Source: Microcyclospora pomicola (Eukaryota; Ascomycota; Dothideomycetes; Capnodiales). From it: a stretch of 64,000 nucleotides of DNA. The notes under the pieces are model-generated. The model did not search any database. It was not told the origin of the DNA and saw only the letters and a program-made list of their open reading frames with translations. A program made the position numbers and the translations under genes. Shown here piece by piece: positions 10,962 through 21,206 of the stretch. The stretch's first letter is position 1. Every line of letters begins with the position of its first letter. The DNA is taken from assembly GCA_002786065.1 (NCBI GenBank), contig NHNY01000021.1:248001-312000 (forward strand), given 5' to 3'.

Positions 10962-11993
10962 CTAACCAAATCGATATTGCCCCCAAGCCAAGCTCCCCTC
11001 AGGCTTCGTCCAGACCTGTGTCCCAGCATCATCTCCTGCGGCACCCGCCGCCACGAAGATGGGCAGCAAGTGCTCGAAACTTGGATGCGCCTTTCGCGCA
11101 TCACTTCTTTTCAGCAGCGCCGCCATCGCCTCCTGCCTCTTTTCCGAGGGCGCCTCGACTGCCTCCTTCAACGCCGCGTCAAAAGACACGGCATAGGGCA
11201 TGGGCCCCGGACTTCGACTCGCCGCCCGCATGTCTCGCAGATTGTGCACGGACATTCCTGAGGTGATGATCTGGATACCTTGATCACGCAGAGGCTCGAT
11301 CGCACGTCCGAGCGCATAATGCTGATCAGGGTCGTCCGTGTCGAACAGCGAAACTTGCACCAGAGGCACGTTCAGCGGGTTGCTCTTGGGATCAAACGCG
11401 ACCATGAAGCCTGCCCAGACACCGTGATCCAGCCCTCTCCTGACTCCTTCGGCTTTGATGCCGGACTTGTTGAGTAAGCCCATCACCTGCTCCGCTAACG
11501 CCGGAGACCCTTCATTAGGGTACTGCATTTCGTAGTAGTGCGCCGGGAAGCCGTAGAAGTCGTAGATCAGGCCTTGCGAGGTCGCAGTATTGACTTCGAT
11601 CGTGGATGGTCCGCCTTGCCAGTGGGCAGAGAAGACCACGACTGCTTTCGGTTTCACCTCCTCGGTGATCTCTCGGCCGATCTTCTGCAATTCGGCATGG
11701 GCGGTATGCGATGTATCTTCCATGATGTTCGGTCCACCATGGGACAAGAACCAGACGGGCGTACGCGTGCTCATCCTGGCGGCTATGCTGGAGGATGATT
11801 GAGGTACGGTCTTGGTCGTCCAAGGTATCACCCTGAACAAGCGCGTGAGCTGTGGCGCAGAAGACAGGATGGCTACCTCCGGGATCAAGTATTGCAGAAG
11901 AACTGCTATGACAAGGCAGATGAGACTCAGAAGTGAGATCCTCAAAGATTGGAAACGAGGGCGGTTAGCTAGGCGGTCATTCGCCTGAGGCAT
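10962..11993 (-). CDS. LigB-type extradiol dioxygenase (4,5-DOPA dioxygenase-like) with N-terminal membrane segment
   Basis: Non-heme or zinc-type ring-opening dioxygenase of the class III LigB superfamily, DODA branch. One exon, 343 residues from the ATG at 11993. The enzyme domain starts near residue 74 (MSTRTPVWFLSHGGP). Candidate metal ligands are His85 in SHGGP and His124 in FSAHWQ, plus a C-terminal HPSFEHLLP histidine; the catalytic His is in GLDHGVWAGF. Before the domain there are 73 residues with a strong hydrophobic helix (LLSLICLVIAVLLQYLI), which would anchor the enzyme to a membrane or target it. If translation starts at the internal ATG at 11774 the product is the usual soluble form of 270 residues. 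The substrate is unknown. Confidence 0.88.
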   Translation of the reverse strand: MPQANDRLANRPRFQSLRISLLSLICLVIAVLLQYLIPEVAILSSAPQLTRLFRVIPWTTKTVPQSSSSIAARMSTRTPVWFLSHGGPNIMEDTSHTAHAELQKIGREITEEVKPKAVVVFSAHWQGGPSTIEVNTATSQGLIYDFYGFPAHYYEMQYPNEGSPALAEQVMGLLNKSGIKAEGVRRGLDHGVWAGFMVAFDPKSNPLNVPLVQVSLFDTDDPDQHYALGRAIEPLRDQGIQIITSGMSVHNLRDMRAASRSPGPMPYAVSFDAALKEAVEAPSEKRQEAMAALLKRSDARKAHPSFEHLLPIFVAAGAAGDDAGTQVWTKPEGSLAWGQYRFG

Positions 11994-12520
11994 CTAGGAC
12001 GCTCTGAGGAAGGGTTCAAAGTAGCACGAAGGCGACAGTAGGTCTTATTTATGTACATACAAGCAGGCTCTTGGGCTGACAAAGTGCGTGTAAGCTACGT
12101 GCATTTCCCCAGCTAACATTCTCGCACCGCGAGCCATCCGCTGATGTCGAGCTGCTTATACAAAAATTGCGAGATTACCGAGCATTTCGGCGGAGTGTTT
12201 CCGCGCTGTGAGGACGCCTGGCTCTGGATTTCAAGTAGAACAGCAGGCTTCGAATGCAATAAGTCAGCATGTTTGTTCTGGCAGCTTGGCCTCGGGTGCA
12301 GCACATCATCGTGTTATGTGGGTGAGGATGTGCAGAAACAACCATAGACGATTGACAGACGGGTCTGTTGTTCGTTACATCATTCGCATCTGCCTGAAGT
12401 CTTCCTGCGGTAAGCTTCACTCAGAGCGGAATGTGTCCGTGCCAGCTGCGATCAATGCCCCTCGATGACATTGGTTTCGTTGCAACATCATGTAAATTAC
12501 GTGTAGCATAACCACCCAAC
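11994..12520. other. Divergent promoter region of dioxygenase and APT1
   Basis: 527 bp between two divergent start codons. I see only short open frames and no clear TATA box, repeat or hairpin. Confidence 0.5.
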
Positions 12521-13338
12521 ATGACTAGCAAAGCAGCCATCGTAGTACCGGCCCTCAAGCGGCACACCTCGACGGTGATCGTCGCCCATGGCCTCGGAGA
12601 CAGGTGAAAACCGTCCACACACACACGGCGATGCCATGATGAACTAACAATGTCATGTACAGCGGTGCTGGATGGTAATGCCACCCTTCCCTCCGCCAGA
12701 TCAACACCATCTGACTCCATCCCTACAGGTACTTCCTCGCCGAGCAATTCCGCAGCCAGAACAAGTTCGCCGAGACCAAGTTCATCTTCCCCAACGCGCC
12801 GAGCATCCCCATCACCGTCAACATGGGCATGCGAATGCCGGGCTGGTACGACATCACGGACTTCTCGGACCTGGCGAACCGGTCCGAGGACGAAGCGGGA
12901 ATCCTGCGCTCGCGTACCGTCTTCCACGACCTGATCCAGTCCGAGATCGACGCGGGCATTCCCTCGACGCGGATCGTGCTGGGCGGCTTCTCGCAGGGCG
13001 GCGCGATGAGTCTGTTCGCCGGCGTCACGGCGCCGCACAAGCTCGGCGGCATCTTCGGCCTGAGCTGCTACCTGCTGCTGCAGGGCAAGATCCGCGAGCT
13101 CGTCCCCGCCGAGAGCCCGAACAAGGCGACGCCGATCTTCATGGGCCACGGCGATGCGGACCCGGTCGTGCGGTATCCGTGGGGCCAGATGACGGCGCAG
13201 AAGCTGAAGGAGTGGGGCTGGAATGTCGACTTCAAGACGTATGCGGGGCTGCCGCATAGCGCGGCGCCGGAGGAGATTGACGACTTGGAGGAGTACCTGA
13301 ACAGCCGGATACCGCCGTTGGGCGAGAAGGAAGCATGA
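12521..13338 (+). CDS. APT1: Acyl-protein thioesterase 1
   Basis: Serine hydrolase that removes palmitate from S-acylated proteins in the cytosol and at membranes. Exons 12521-12603, 12663-12674 (only 12 nt) and 12729-13338, with introns of 59 and 54 bp, give 234 residues. The micro-exon is needed to restore HGLGDSGAGWYFLAEQ. The catalytic triad is visible: Ser in GFSQGG, Asp in GHGDADPVV and His in GLPHSAAP. The length is normal. The third exon is strongly GC-rich at third codon positions, unlike neighbouring intergenic DNA. The stop is TGA followed by CTG, and the frame stays open for another 67 codons (next entry). Intron 1 holds a short CA run. Confidence 0.93.
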
Positions 13339-13365
13339 CTGGAGCAGAAGAGTGGAGATGGTAGG

Positions 13366-13542
13366 ATGTCTAGTGGGCATGGAAATAGCATCATGGGCGG
13401 CGACGTCCGAGAGCCGTACGACGTCGATGAGATCCGCATGGTCTTGGGCGGGGCGTTGTTATGCTTGATCCTGGTCTTGAGCATTGCACTCTGGCGGCGC
13501 TGGGAGGCTCGAGGGATAGCGCAAAGGGAGCGCTCTGCCTGA
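13366..13542 (+). CDS. Small ORF with one membrane helix, in frame with APT1
   Basis: A 58-codon ORF begins 27 nt after the APT1 stop, in the same frame; a second ATG lies at 13393 (49 residues). It encodes a polar/acidic N-terminus (GGDVREPYDVDEIR), a hydrophobic helix (MVLGGALLCLILVLSIALW), then a basic tail (RRWEARGIAQRERSA). By the positive-inside rule this is a single-pass membrane peptide. From the APT1 TGA (13336-13338) to the TGA at 13540-13542 there is no other stop in this frame. It could be a separate microprotein, a C-terminal extension of APT1 made by stop readthrough or alternative splicing, or chance. I do not recognise a family. Confidence 0.4.
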   Translation: MSSGHGNSIMGGDVREPYDVDEIRMVLGGALLCLILVLSIALWRRWEARGIAQRERSA

Positions 13543-14932
13543 CTTCCCTAAGGATGTAGATGAGATACACTTGCATAGCCTCAAAACATCGGGACAGCCG
13601 TCGCCCAGGTTCCAGGTTCCCTCCCAGTATGCCTCCCTACCTGACCTACCTACTACCAACCCGGCGAGATCTGCCTAGAGTATCCATGTACCGCTGGGTA
13701 CTTAGGTAAGTACGCGAGAAGAACAACATCCATCCGCCATGACATCGTCCCACCTCTCTCAAGCATATCACCGCCACAGACACAAACCTAAGGGAATCAA
13801 GGTAATCTCCTCCACCCAACCTACCTTACCTATATAATCTACGGCAAGTCAGTTGTACGTCGCAGCTAGCACACAGACAATCGACATCGCGTCCCTCATG
13901 TTCCATGTGCATGAGCCGATACCTTGATGTGCCTTACCCGACACATCTTCCCCTCCGATGTTACATTCCCGTCAGCTTCTATTCCTACCTACCATAAGGT
14001 ACCTCTAGGTAGGCAAACATCACAGCGTCATGCGCATTCACCACTACCGCCATGGCATGTCATGTCATGTCATGTCACGTCACGTAGCAGGAGATGCGCA
14101 GCAAGGTGATGCGTGGAGCTGCGGTTGTCATCTTGAATGTACCTAGTTGACTTGGATACGGACATGTGTGTGGAATGTCATCGCTGATGAGGAGAGGGAT
14201 GGAGATGTGAGGGATGCATATGCGGGATCCGCTCGAGGAACAGATAGGTCATGGAGGAAAGACATGGACGTTTGTTGATAATACTGTCGTCGAGGCGGGG
14301 CGTGGAGGAACTTCTAGGCTGGTGCACATTGATGGTTCAGTCCGTAGGTGCTGCGGTGCTGAGGTAGTTAGTGGAGGGAGGAGGTGATCATGAGGTGGAT
14401 TTATTGCGGGTTGGAGATGCACCTACCCAGGTATACTCTGGGCGCCTCCGTGCCCGAGGTGGAGATTTGATGGCGAGACACGAAACGAAAAGGACGACCA
14501 AGGATCGCAACATGAGGAGAGGGGATGGATCGATCAGAATCGAGTGTTTTCGAGGAGGGCACACATACACATACACGAGGGTGGAGAAACGTCGAGGTTG
14601 CACTCGAGCCACGAAGAAACGTGATTCGGGCAACGCCTCCCAAGACTTGAAACCCTCTCTTTCTTTTGGATGTGCCTCTCCTCGCAAGCAAACCGTTGGA
14701 CGCCGTCGAACACCATGCACCACCGCATCCCGGGGCTCACCACTGTACCGCTGATGTGCTGTTTGTTGTGCCAAAGCGGTGAAGCCAAGCCCCCGGGGCG
14801 CCTGCCCAACACATCAACATCATGCCATGCGTTGCCATTGTCTCATCCCGCGTGGCTGCTGATACCTTCCACCTTGACCTCCTCGTCGACCGGCTCCAGC
14901 CCAGGCAGACCGTAGCTGTCATGCCGCGGCTC
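13543..14932. other. Convergent intergenic region with promoter-like motifs
   Basis: 1.39 kb between the 3' ends of APT1 and MCM1. For a convergent region it is unexpectedly promoter-like: ACCT-rich blocks at 13632-13658, 13819-13830 and 13985-14013, a TATA-like tatataat at 13830-13837, and the pentamer array at 14056-14085. Open frames such as 14371-14754 (+) and its antisense look non-coding. Part will be 3' UTR of the two genes; a non-coding transcript is possible. Confidence 0.45.
14056..14085. repeat. Pentanucleotide tandem repeat (CATGT)4(CACGT)2
   Basis: Six uninterrupted 5-bp units: four CATGT followed by two CACGT that differ by one transition. Each unit junction also creates an ATGTCATG-type near-palindrome. 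A simple microsatellite, likely length-variable between strains. Confidence 0.9.
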
Positions 14933-15706
14933 CTAGCGCTGCTGATGCATGTTGCCCTGCGGTGGCATGGGGTAGGCACCTTGCGTCTGTTGCTGCTGCT
15001 GGAGGTAAGCTTGGTACTGCAGCGCTTGTTGTTGGTCGGCGGTCATGTAACTCTGGGGGGCTTGGTTGCGCGGCATGGCTTGGGCAGGCATGGCTTGTGG
15101 CATGGTCGGGGCGGGCGCGTGTTGTTCTTCCGGCGACTCGACCGCAGACTCGCCGTCCACCCCGTTGGAGTCGGCAGGTTCGGGTGCGTTCAGACAGGCC
15201 TATGATGAGGTGGTTAGTGACGTGGTGGTGAAGGTACGCGTGAGTGGGATGCCTCACCTGAATCAGATTCTTGCCCTCGGGTTTCGTGACGAGAGGCTGT
15301 AGTTTGGGAGTAGTGAAGGTGTAGACGAGCCCCGTCTCGGAGACGACCAGCAGTAACACCTGAGTGCCGGTCAGGACCGATAGTTCGTATGCCTAGAGAT
15401 GCGCGTGCAAGTCAGCTCCCCGGACGTGTCGCGATGTCGTCCCACCCCCACCACGCGTACCTTCTTCATGATCCCGGCCTTGCGCTTGGAGAAGGTGATG
15501 TGGCGACGCGACTTGTCCTGGATGAACTTGATCTCGATCTTGCGGCGCTCGCGGCCAGGCTTCTCATCGTCGTCGTCGTCATCGTCGGCGGCGGCACTGG
15601 CACGCGCCCGCTTGACGCCTCGGGGCTCGGCGGCGCCGTTGGCAGTCTCGAGGTCGTCGTGGTCGTCGTGGTGGGAGGGGTCCTGGTTGAGGATCTCGGC
15701 GGACAT
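14933..15706 (-). CDS. MCM1: MADS-box transcription factor, Mcm1/SRF type
   Basis: Nuclear DNA-binding regulator of the SRF class (type I MADS), binding CC(A/T)6GG-like boxes and acting with partner factors in mating, cell cycle and metabolism. Exons 15706-15461, 15392-15258 and 15199-14933, introns 68 and 58 bp, give 215 residues. The MADS box is near residues 54-112: RRKIEIKFIQDKSRRHITFSK, then RKAGIMKKAYELSVLTGTQVLLLVVSETG, with a SAM extension to about 127 (TPKLQPLVTKPEGKNLIQ). The first intron falls after KAGIMKK. The N-terminus has an Asp run (residues 40-46). The C-terminus is Gln/Pro/Met-rich, as is usual for activation regions. Confidence 0.95.
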
Positions 15707-17760
15707 GATGTCGACGGCGAGGTGGTGGAGGTGGAGTGATGGAGCAGGCCGACTAGCACTCTTTGGGTGGTGATGTGGGGATGGATTGCCTGTTTGGAGC
15801 TGGTCGAGTGAAGCAGGTCCGGAGGTGTCGGCGGGAAGCGATCAATCGGGTCTAGCCGGCGTCGGAAGTCGAGTGGCAGGAGAGCGAGTCGCGACGGTCG
15901 ATCACGCGTTGACTTGCAGTGTGATCGTGCTTCGAGGTGCCAGCTACGGTCGTGAGTCGGATGAGACGAACAGAGCACAGCAGAGGATCGGAGGGTTGGA
16001 GAGTCTGCTGGATTCAGCAGACGCGCGCGACCACGGCAGATGCCAACGAGAATGACCGACCGGATGGCGACGAGAGCGTGCGACGGGATGGATCGTCGTG
16101 CAGCACCGGCAGTAACAGCACGAGAGACCGGCGACCGGCAGTGCGCAGACAGTAGTGTAGCCGGGTGGAACGGCGGCAGGGCAGTGCTATAGGCGAGTGC
16201 AGTTAGCTGGACAAAGGCAGTGCGACAGGCAGAGACAGGTTGGGTTTAGAGACGAGAGAAAGAAGTAAGCGCAAGAATCACGCCAGAAGTAGACAAGGTG
16301 GGCAGGGCGGGAGTAGTAATAAAATACTGCGTACCTACAGTACCACCATCAGCCTTATGATTCTTCCACCACCTCACGCCCATCGCCTTTCCCCCACCTT
16401 GACTGTCGAATCCTTCCAATTCCCTCCAGCCGCAGCACACTAGAAGAGCTACCATCCAGCCATATCCAGCAGCTGATTCGTGCATGGCCTTATCGATTGC
16501 GAGATTGCTTCCGTCGTCTCATCTAGTCGCTCATTAGCGTTGCCGCTGGGCGAGACCTGGGCTCTGGCCTGCAGATCCAATTTCGCCATCAGCCTTCCGC
16601 ACGCCACAGCTGGGTCCTGGAGACTGACGGTGATATTCAACATCTCCAGGATCCCTCAACTTCATTTGCTATGGCCATCGCTCATGGACATACATGGCAG
16701 GTCATTTCTGCAGGATGATATGGGCCAGAGGATGTGGGTCACTCCGGGAACGGCCCGTGCCCGCGCCACCATAGTGCTCAATGTTCGCCATGATCATCAT
16801 CCATCTCACCTCGCCTCCAGAGATGCTCAACAAGTGCAATGAAAAGCATACTGCTTGCAAAGGTCCCGTTCTTCGGCCAGCTTGACGTGCCATGCGGGCA
16901 AGTTGTCGGTTGGTCTTTTCCTCGGACGATGTAACCGTCCACAACCATGGCGTCCTTGCCTTCAAACTCTGACTTCACGATGTTCATCTTTCGCTATACT
17001 GACTTCGATCTTCCGGGTGTGCTCCGGCTGAATGGAGCTACGATCACAATGACCACTCTTCACAAATCCTAATGCGAGAAGGATCCTGAGCCGGTTCGAC
17101 AGAGCCAGAGCACTGACATAGTAACGGTACATACTAAGTGCGATCACTTTCTGAGAGTACAGATCCAGTGGTTTTGCATCTTCCATCGCTTCTGCCAACG
17201 TTGCCAGAATGAGAAAGTGAGACCAATGTTACACTCTCGGTGACCTGGACACCTGGGCTATACATGGCCTTCGGTGGGCCTGAACGGCGGACTTGCCCAT
17301 TATGAACACGTCAGCACCCAGTGGCTCTTCATCGACAACTGCCGTGATCCTCTCCTACATGAGTCAAGAGAATCTCATGCTTCTCGCAGCGTGAGAATGA
17401 CTGTGCTTCGCTGTCCCGTAGAGGACTTGTTTTTCAAATCATACTCCAGACTTTACAAAGCAGGAGTTCCTACGCTCAAAGCTCATTTGACTCTTTACGG
17501 TGACGAGAAGCTCTCCTGACGTTGTCGCCCTCATACTCGCACACGAACGCTCGCAGATTCGTACCCGGCTGTCTTGTTCGAAGGAAACGGGCCCGACCTG
17601 CGACCTGCGTGCTTTCCGCTTGCTTACAACCTTCAAGCCTGTGAGCGCCACTTGAAGTGCATGCATGAGATCAGAGGTCAGACTTGCGATTTGCCCCTTC
17701 TTACTTGACTTGCTGTTGAACACACGAATCTTGACAGTATTTCCGCTGTCCATCCAGCCA
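15707..17760. other. Long MCM1 upstream region, no convincing gene
   Basis: 2.05 kb upstream of MCM1. The first 0.6 kb is purine/GC-rich with no long ATG frame and is probably a long 5' leader and promoter. Minus-strand open frames at 17439-17753 (104 codons), 16962-17198 and 16778-16987 have coding-like codon use in parts but no recognised domain and no clear splice links. The first starts only 8 bp after the stop of the membrane-protein gene at 17761. I leave them unannotated. Confidence 0.45.
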
Positions 17761-18928
17761 CTACATTACAGCCTTGACCGTGGCGCCTTCTTTGACGATT
17801 AATCCCAGTCCTATTGCCCAATCATCCCTCTTGCTCTCCGCCACCAGTTCGTTCGCCATCGTTCTCCTCCGCTCATATGCTTTGGCGCTCCCCTCCACCG
17901 TTACTACTCTCCCTTGCATATTCAGCACTGTCGTACACTCGTTCGCCACGGCTATCAATCCTGCAGAGCATATCAGCAGCCCTAGTACTGCCACCTTGCC
18001 CTGCCAGCTGGCACCCCCGAACAACGAGACATCAAGGTACACCAGCAGCGTTGCTCCCGCCTCTCCAGCCCTCTCCCCAAAGTTTGAGTCTCGCAACCAA
18101 TTACCCGATGTCACGGCTTTGACGTCGTCCGTTGCGCCACGAATTCTTAACCATCGATCCTGGGTCATGAGCACAATCAAGTCACTGATCTCGCCTGGCT
18201 CACTGGCGCCTTTCCAGCCCGTAACCTCTCGCCGCCGCACGATCAGCACGTTTATTGCTCGCGCCAGCACCAGGACTGTAAGGTAAGTGAACGCCCACCA
18301 ATCCTGCATCAATACAAGCCAAGTTGCTACCGTCAGCGTAAGCAGCACAGCAACATGATATGCGCAGCACGCTATAATTGACCCTCCATTGCGTTGCACG
18401 ATGGACCCTCGCCAACTCTCCCTAATCTTCCTAACATCATCGCCGCCGGACACAGCATTGGCGGTAACCCGCACGGTGGTCAAATGCCCTGTGATTCCAA
18501 CTTTCTGCAGCCATAGCGTCGTCGCGGGGTTCTCCACACGAAACACATAGCCTGTAGTCATTGCACCAGCGGCGGGAAACTCGTTGTCGTTAAGTCGTGG
18601 TGCATATTGCTGTCTGTGTAGCCCCGGACACAGCACGAACATATCCAGCAGTGACGATGTCCCTGTCAGCGCCGTGCGCCGAGCGATGGTGTTGAGGTCG
18701 GCAAGGACGAGTATACCGCTGAAAGTCAATGCCTGCGATATCGTGTCGTACGGAATGGAAAGTCCCTCAATCGCCTGTAGACGCAAAGTAGGTAGGTAGT
18801 CAGCTTCCGACCCGCAAATGCCTTAGGCAGGCGAGTGCCATGATCAAGGCTCGCTATGGACTCGAGCATACCGTTATCCGGATCGGCAGACCCTGCCAGA
18901 CGCCTTGCAGCATCTTCAGCATATCCAT
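17761..18928 (-). CDS. Uncharacterised fungal integral membrane protein
   Basis: Two exons, 18928-18872 and 18774-17761, separated by a 97-bp intron with a GTATGC donor, a GCTGAC branch site and a CTACAG acceptor, give 356 residues. The short first exon (MDMLKMLQGVWQGLPIRIT) joins to AIEGLSIPYDTISQALTFSG in frame. Hydrophobic helices are seen near residues 35-52, 155-180, 185-205, 260-275 and 285-305. A soluble stretch between them contains the motifs SDLIVLMTQDRWLRIRG and DDVKAVTSGNWLRD. Similar DLIVLxxQDRWxRxxG proteins are familiar to me from other ascomycetes as hypothetical membrane proteins. No function can be given. Confidence 0.8.
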
Positions 18929-19631
18929 ACTCCTCGAAACAGTCTATGCTCGATACATGTAACGCCCTGCGCATCTCCTGCTCGACTCGAGGTACAGATG
19001 CGGCTTCTTGCGAGGACGAACCCGTCCGACAACCATTATCCGGAGCTGGTGAAATAGTATTCAATGATCATATGTACAAGCTTACACGTATAGATAAGGT
19101 GTGTTGCGTAGTCTAGTTCGCTCGTGCGAAGCTTGAACGTCGAAGTGGCATCGAGCTCTGGTCCCTCGCAGCAGTGTGGAGGTAGTTAACCAAGGTACTG
19201 TGAAGCGGGCGGAAGTTGGGGTGCAGCGCTGACGCCACAATTTACCTTACTACCTTACTGTACCTACTGGACTGTGCTTTCATCTACCGGACGCTTCGGA
19301 TCCTGTCTTGACTACGACCATGATCTTACCTAGGTGTGGTTTGATGATGTTCACCGATCCTTGTATTTTTATGTATGACGAGTAGAACGGAAGTGAGGCA
19401 ATTCGAATAGATGTAAGGATGTGGTAGATACGTTGATTGATGTAGGAGATGCTGGACGGTAGGATGTACTTCAGGCACGGGGGAGTAATACTCTACATTG
19501 AATTTCGCGAAGTGGATATCTTACCGTATTCTTCCATACAAATATGTCGTGATCGGTTAGTGGGATCTATAAAGTACCTTGAAGAAGGGGATCGGAAAAC
19601 TGTCATGTCCTCATGATACTTGTTGCTGCAG
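18929..19631. other. Intergenic region with ACCTTA-type motif run
   Basis: 703 bp upstream of the membrane-protein gene and downstream of the F-box gene. It holds a run of tandem-like TTACC/CTACC motifs at 19241-19269, similar to the ACCT-rich blocks at 13.6-14.0 and 50.2-50.3 kb. No gene is seen. Confidence 0.5.
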
Positions 19632-21206
19632 TCAGATCTCCGTCCATTCGCCCAGATCGCGTCTGACATTGTATTGAAAGCCGCGCGTGCCCATCGCCAT
19701 GTCGACTAACATGCCACTTTCCCGCTCCAGTGCTGCGGCAGACCCTCGAACACTGTCTTCTGCCTCCCACAGCGGCAGAAAGCTCTCGAAGTCTTCCATC
19801 AGTCGCTGCTCCCGGTCCAAGGTCATCGTGATGCCTGGAGATAGCGCTCGGTCGATCCACAGCAGAGAGCTGGCTGGGAGTCGAGAGCCATCACCGTAGC
19901 CTAGGTCGTGAAGCTCCATCTGTACGTGTGTCTGGACACGCCGGACTGCGATCAGGAATTCGAGCCAGACCATACTGGCTGGAGGTCGATTAGTTACCTG
20001 CACTTGGTTGGGTCTCAACTGCGAGCGACGGTAATATACATCTCTGATACGTAATTGGCGGAGCAAAGGGAGACCAGCGATGAGTGGCAGTAAGCTGTCG
20101 CCAGGCAAATCGGTCGTCTCTCGGATAACCGCATGGCTGATCGTCAGCTCACTGATCGAAGGTGCAGATATCCATGGTCGGACGTCGTATAGCTCACAAG
20201 ACTGTGGCGCTGTTCGGTCCACTAAGACGGATGTCCTATGCGCAGCCCTGGAAGCCAGTGTCAAGCTCCTCATGGATGTAAGCGAGCAGATGACATCTTC
20301 AGGGATGAAATCATAAACGTCGTGATCGTAGTGTTGGCCGAGAAGCACAGACAGTTCATTCACGGCTACCGTGAGCCTTTCCACGCGATCCGCGAAGAGC
20401 TTCAAGGTCGTGGCCGCTATTTCCGATATCAACGCAGAGTAAGCGCGGAATTCTGCAGAGGTTTGATTGTTCATGATGATCAGCTGATTGATGGAGGCAG
20501 GCAAGCAGAGCATCACGACCGCAAGAGCATCAATTCGAGTCCTGATCCTGTCTCTGTTTGACCCAGGCCTGTGCTGCACAAGCACGGTCGAGGGATCCCT
20601 CCGCTCACGACTATCTTGTGCGTCAGCTGCTCCTGATCTGGGCTGGACTGGTGATCCTGACTTGGATGCACGGATCATGTGGCAGATGAGCAGTTCCACG
20701 TCGCTTTCAGCACAGTCAAGCGTCTGTTGCTCTTGCGGGAGATCATTGTATAGACCGGCGGCAAGTGAATGCAGACGTTGCCTGTGTTGGTCATGCAGAG
20801 GTCTGTTCAGCGTCTTGTCGTTAGCCCGACCCTGGCCAGCTGGATCCAGCCAGTTATGAACATCTTCTGGTATCACGAAAGGCTGACCCAGGTTGCGCTG
20901 CAGCTTCGAAGCTGTATGGCGTGTGCATATTTGCACGCACCGAATGTGTTGGGTAAGCCCGGGACAATGTCTTCGTAGTTTGTACAGCGCTGGCTCGAGC
21001 AAAGCGTCGTCTTGCCACCGCAGAACTAGCGCCACATTACGAAAGAGCGTAGGAATCACGGCCTGTCGCATCCGCTTGCTGACCAGACTTAGCACGCGGA
21101 GGTGAGTAAGTTGCGGTTCCAGATGAAGTGCTTCGTCCCAGCCTAGGTAGTTGTAGATGTGGTCAAGCAATTCCTGAGGAAGGTCTAGCAGTGCAGTTTT
21201 GGCCAT
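19632..21206 (-). CDS. F-box-like protein
   Basis: Single-exon protein of 524 residues starting at the ATG at 21206. The N-terminus fits a fungal F-box (residues 5-55: LLDLPQELLDHIYNYLGWDEAL then LRVLSLVSKRMRQAVIPTLF), which would bind Skp1 in an SCF ubiquitin ligase. The rest has no repeats I can name, but leucine-spaced segments (SLTLASRAAHRT, PSISELTISHAVI, GLPLLRQLRIRDVYY) resemble the degenerate leucine-rich backs of ascomycete F-box proteins. The C-terminus (YNVRRDLGEWTEI) has no targeting motif. Substrates are unknown; such genes are numerous and poorly conserved in filamentous ascomycetes. Confidence 0.75.
   Translation of the reverse strand: MAKTALLDLPQELLDHIYNYLGWDEALHLEPQLTHLRVLSLVSKRMRQAVIPTLFRNVALVLRWQDDALLEPALYKLRRHCPGLTQHIRCVQICTRHTASKLQRNLGQPFVIPEDVHNWLDPAGQGRANDKTLNRPLHDQHRQRLHSLAAGLYNDLPQEQQTLDCAESDVELLICHMIRASKSGSPVQPRSGAADAQDSRERRDPSTVLVQHRPGSNRDRIRTRIDALAVVMLCLPASINQLIIMNNQTSAEFRAYSALISEIAATTLKLFADRVERLTVAVNELSVLLGQHYDHDVYDFIPEDVICSLTSMRSLTLASRAAHRTSVLVDRTAPQSCELYDVRPWISAPSISELTISHAVIRETTDLPGDSLLPLIAGLPLLRQLRIRDVYYRRSQLRPNQVQVTNRPPASMVWLEFLIAVRRVQTHVQMELHDLGYGDGSRLPASSLLWIDRALSPGITMTLDREQRLMEDFESFLPLWEAEDSVRGSAAALERESGMLVDMAMGTRGFQYNVRRDLGEWTEI

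Noticed and set aside
12421-13380. 319-codon open frame antisense to APT1
   Set aside because: It is Arg/Leu/Val-rich mirror text of a GC-rich exon; the plus strand has the catalytic triad and correct splice sites.
17439-17753. 104-codon minus-strand ORF directly after the membrane-protein stop
   Set aside because: It has acceptable codon use but no domain or splice link and sits where the 3' UTR is expected.
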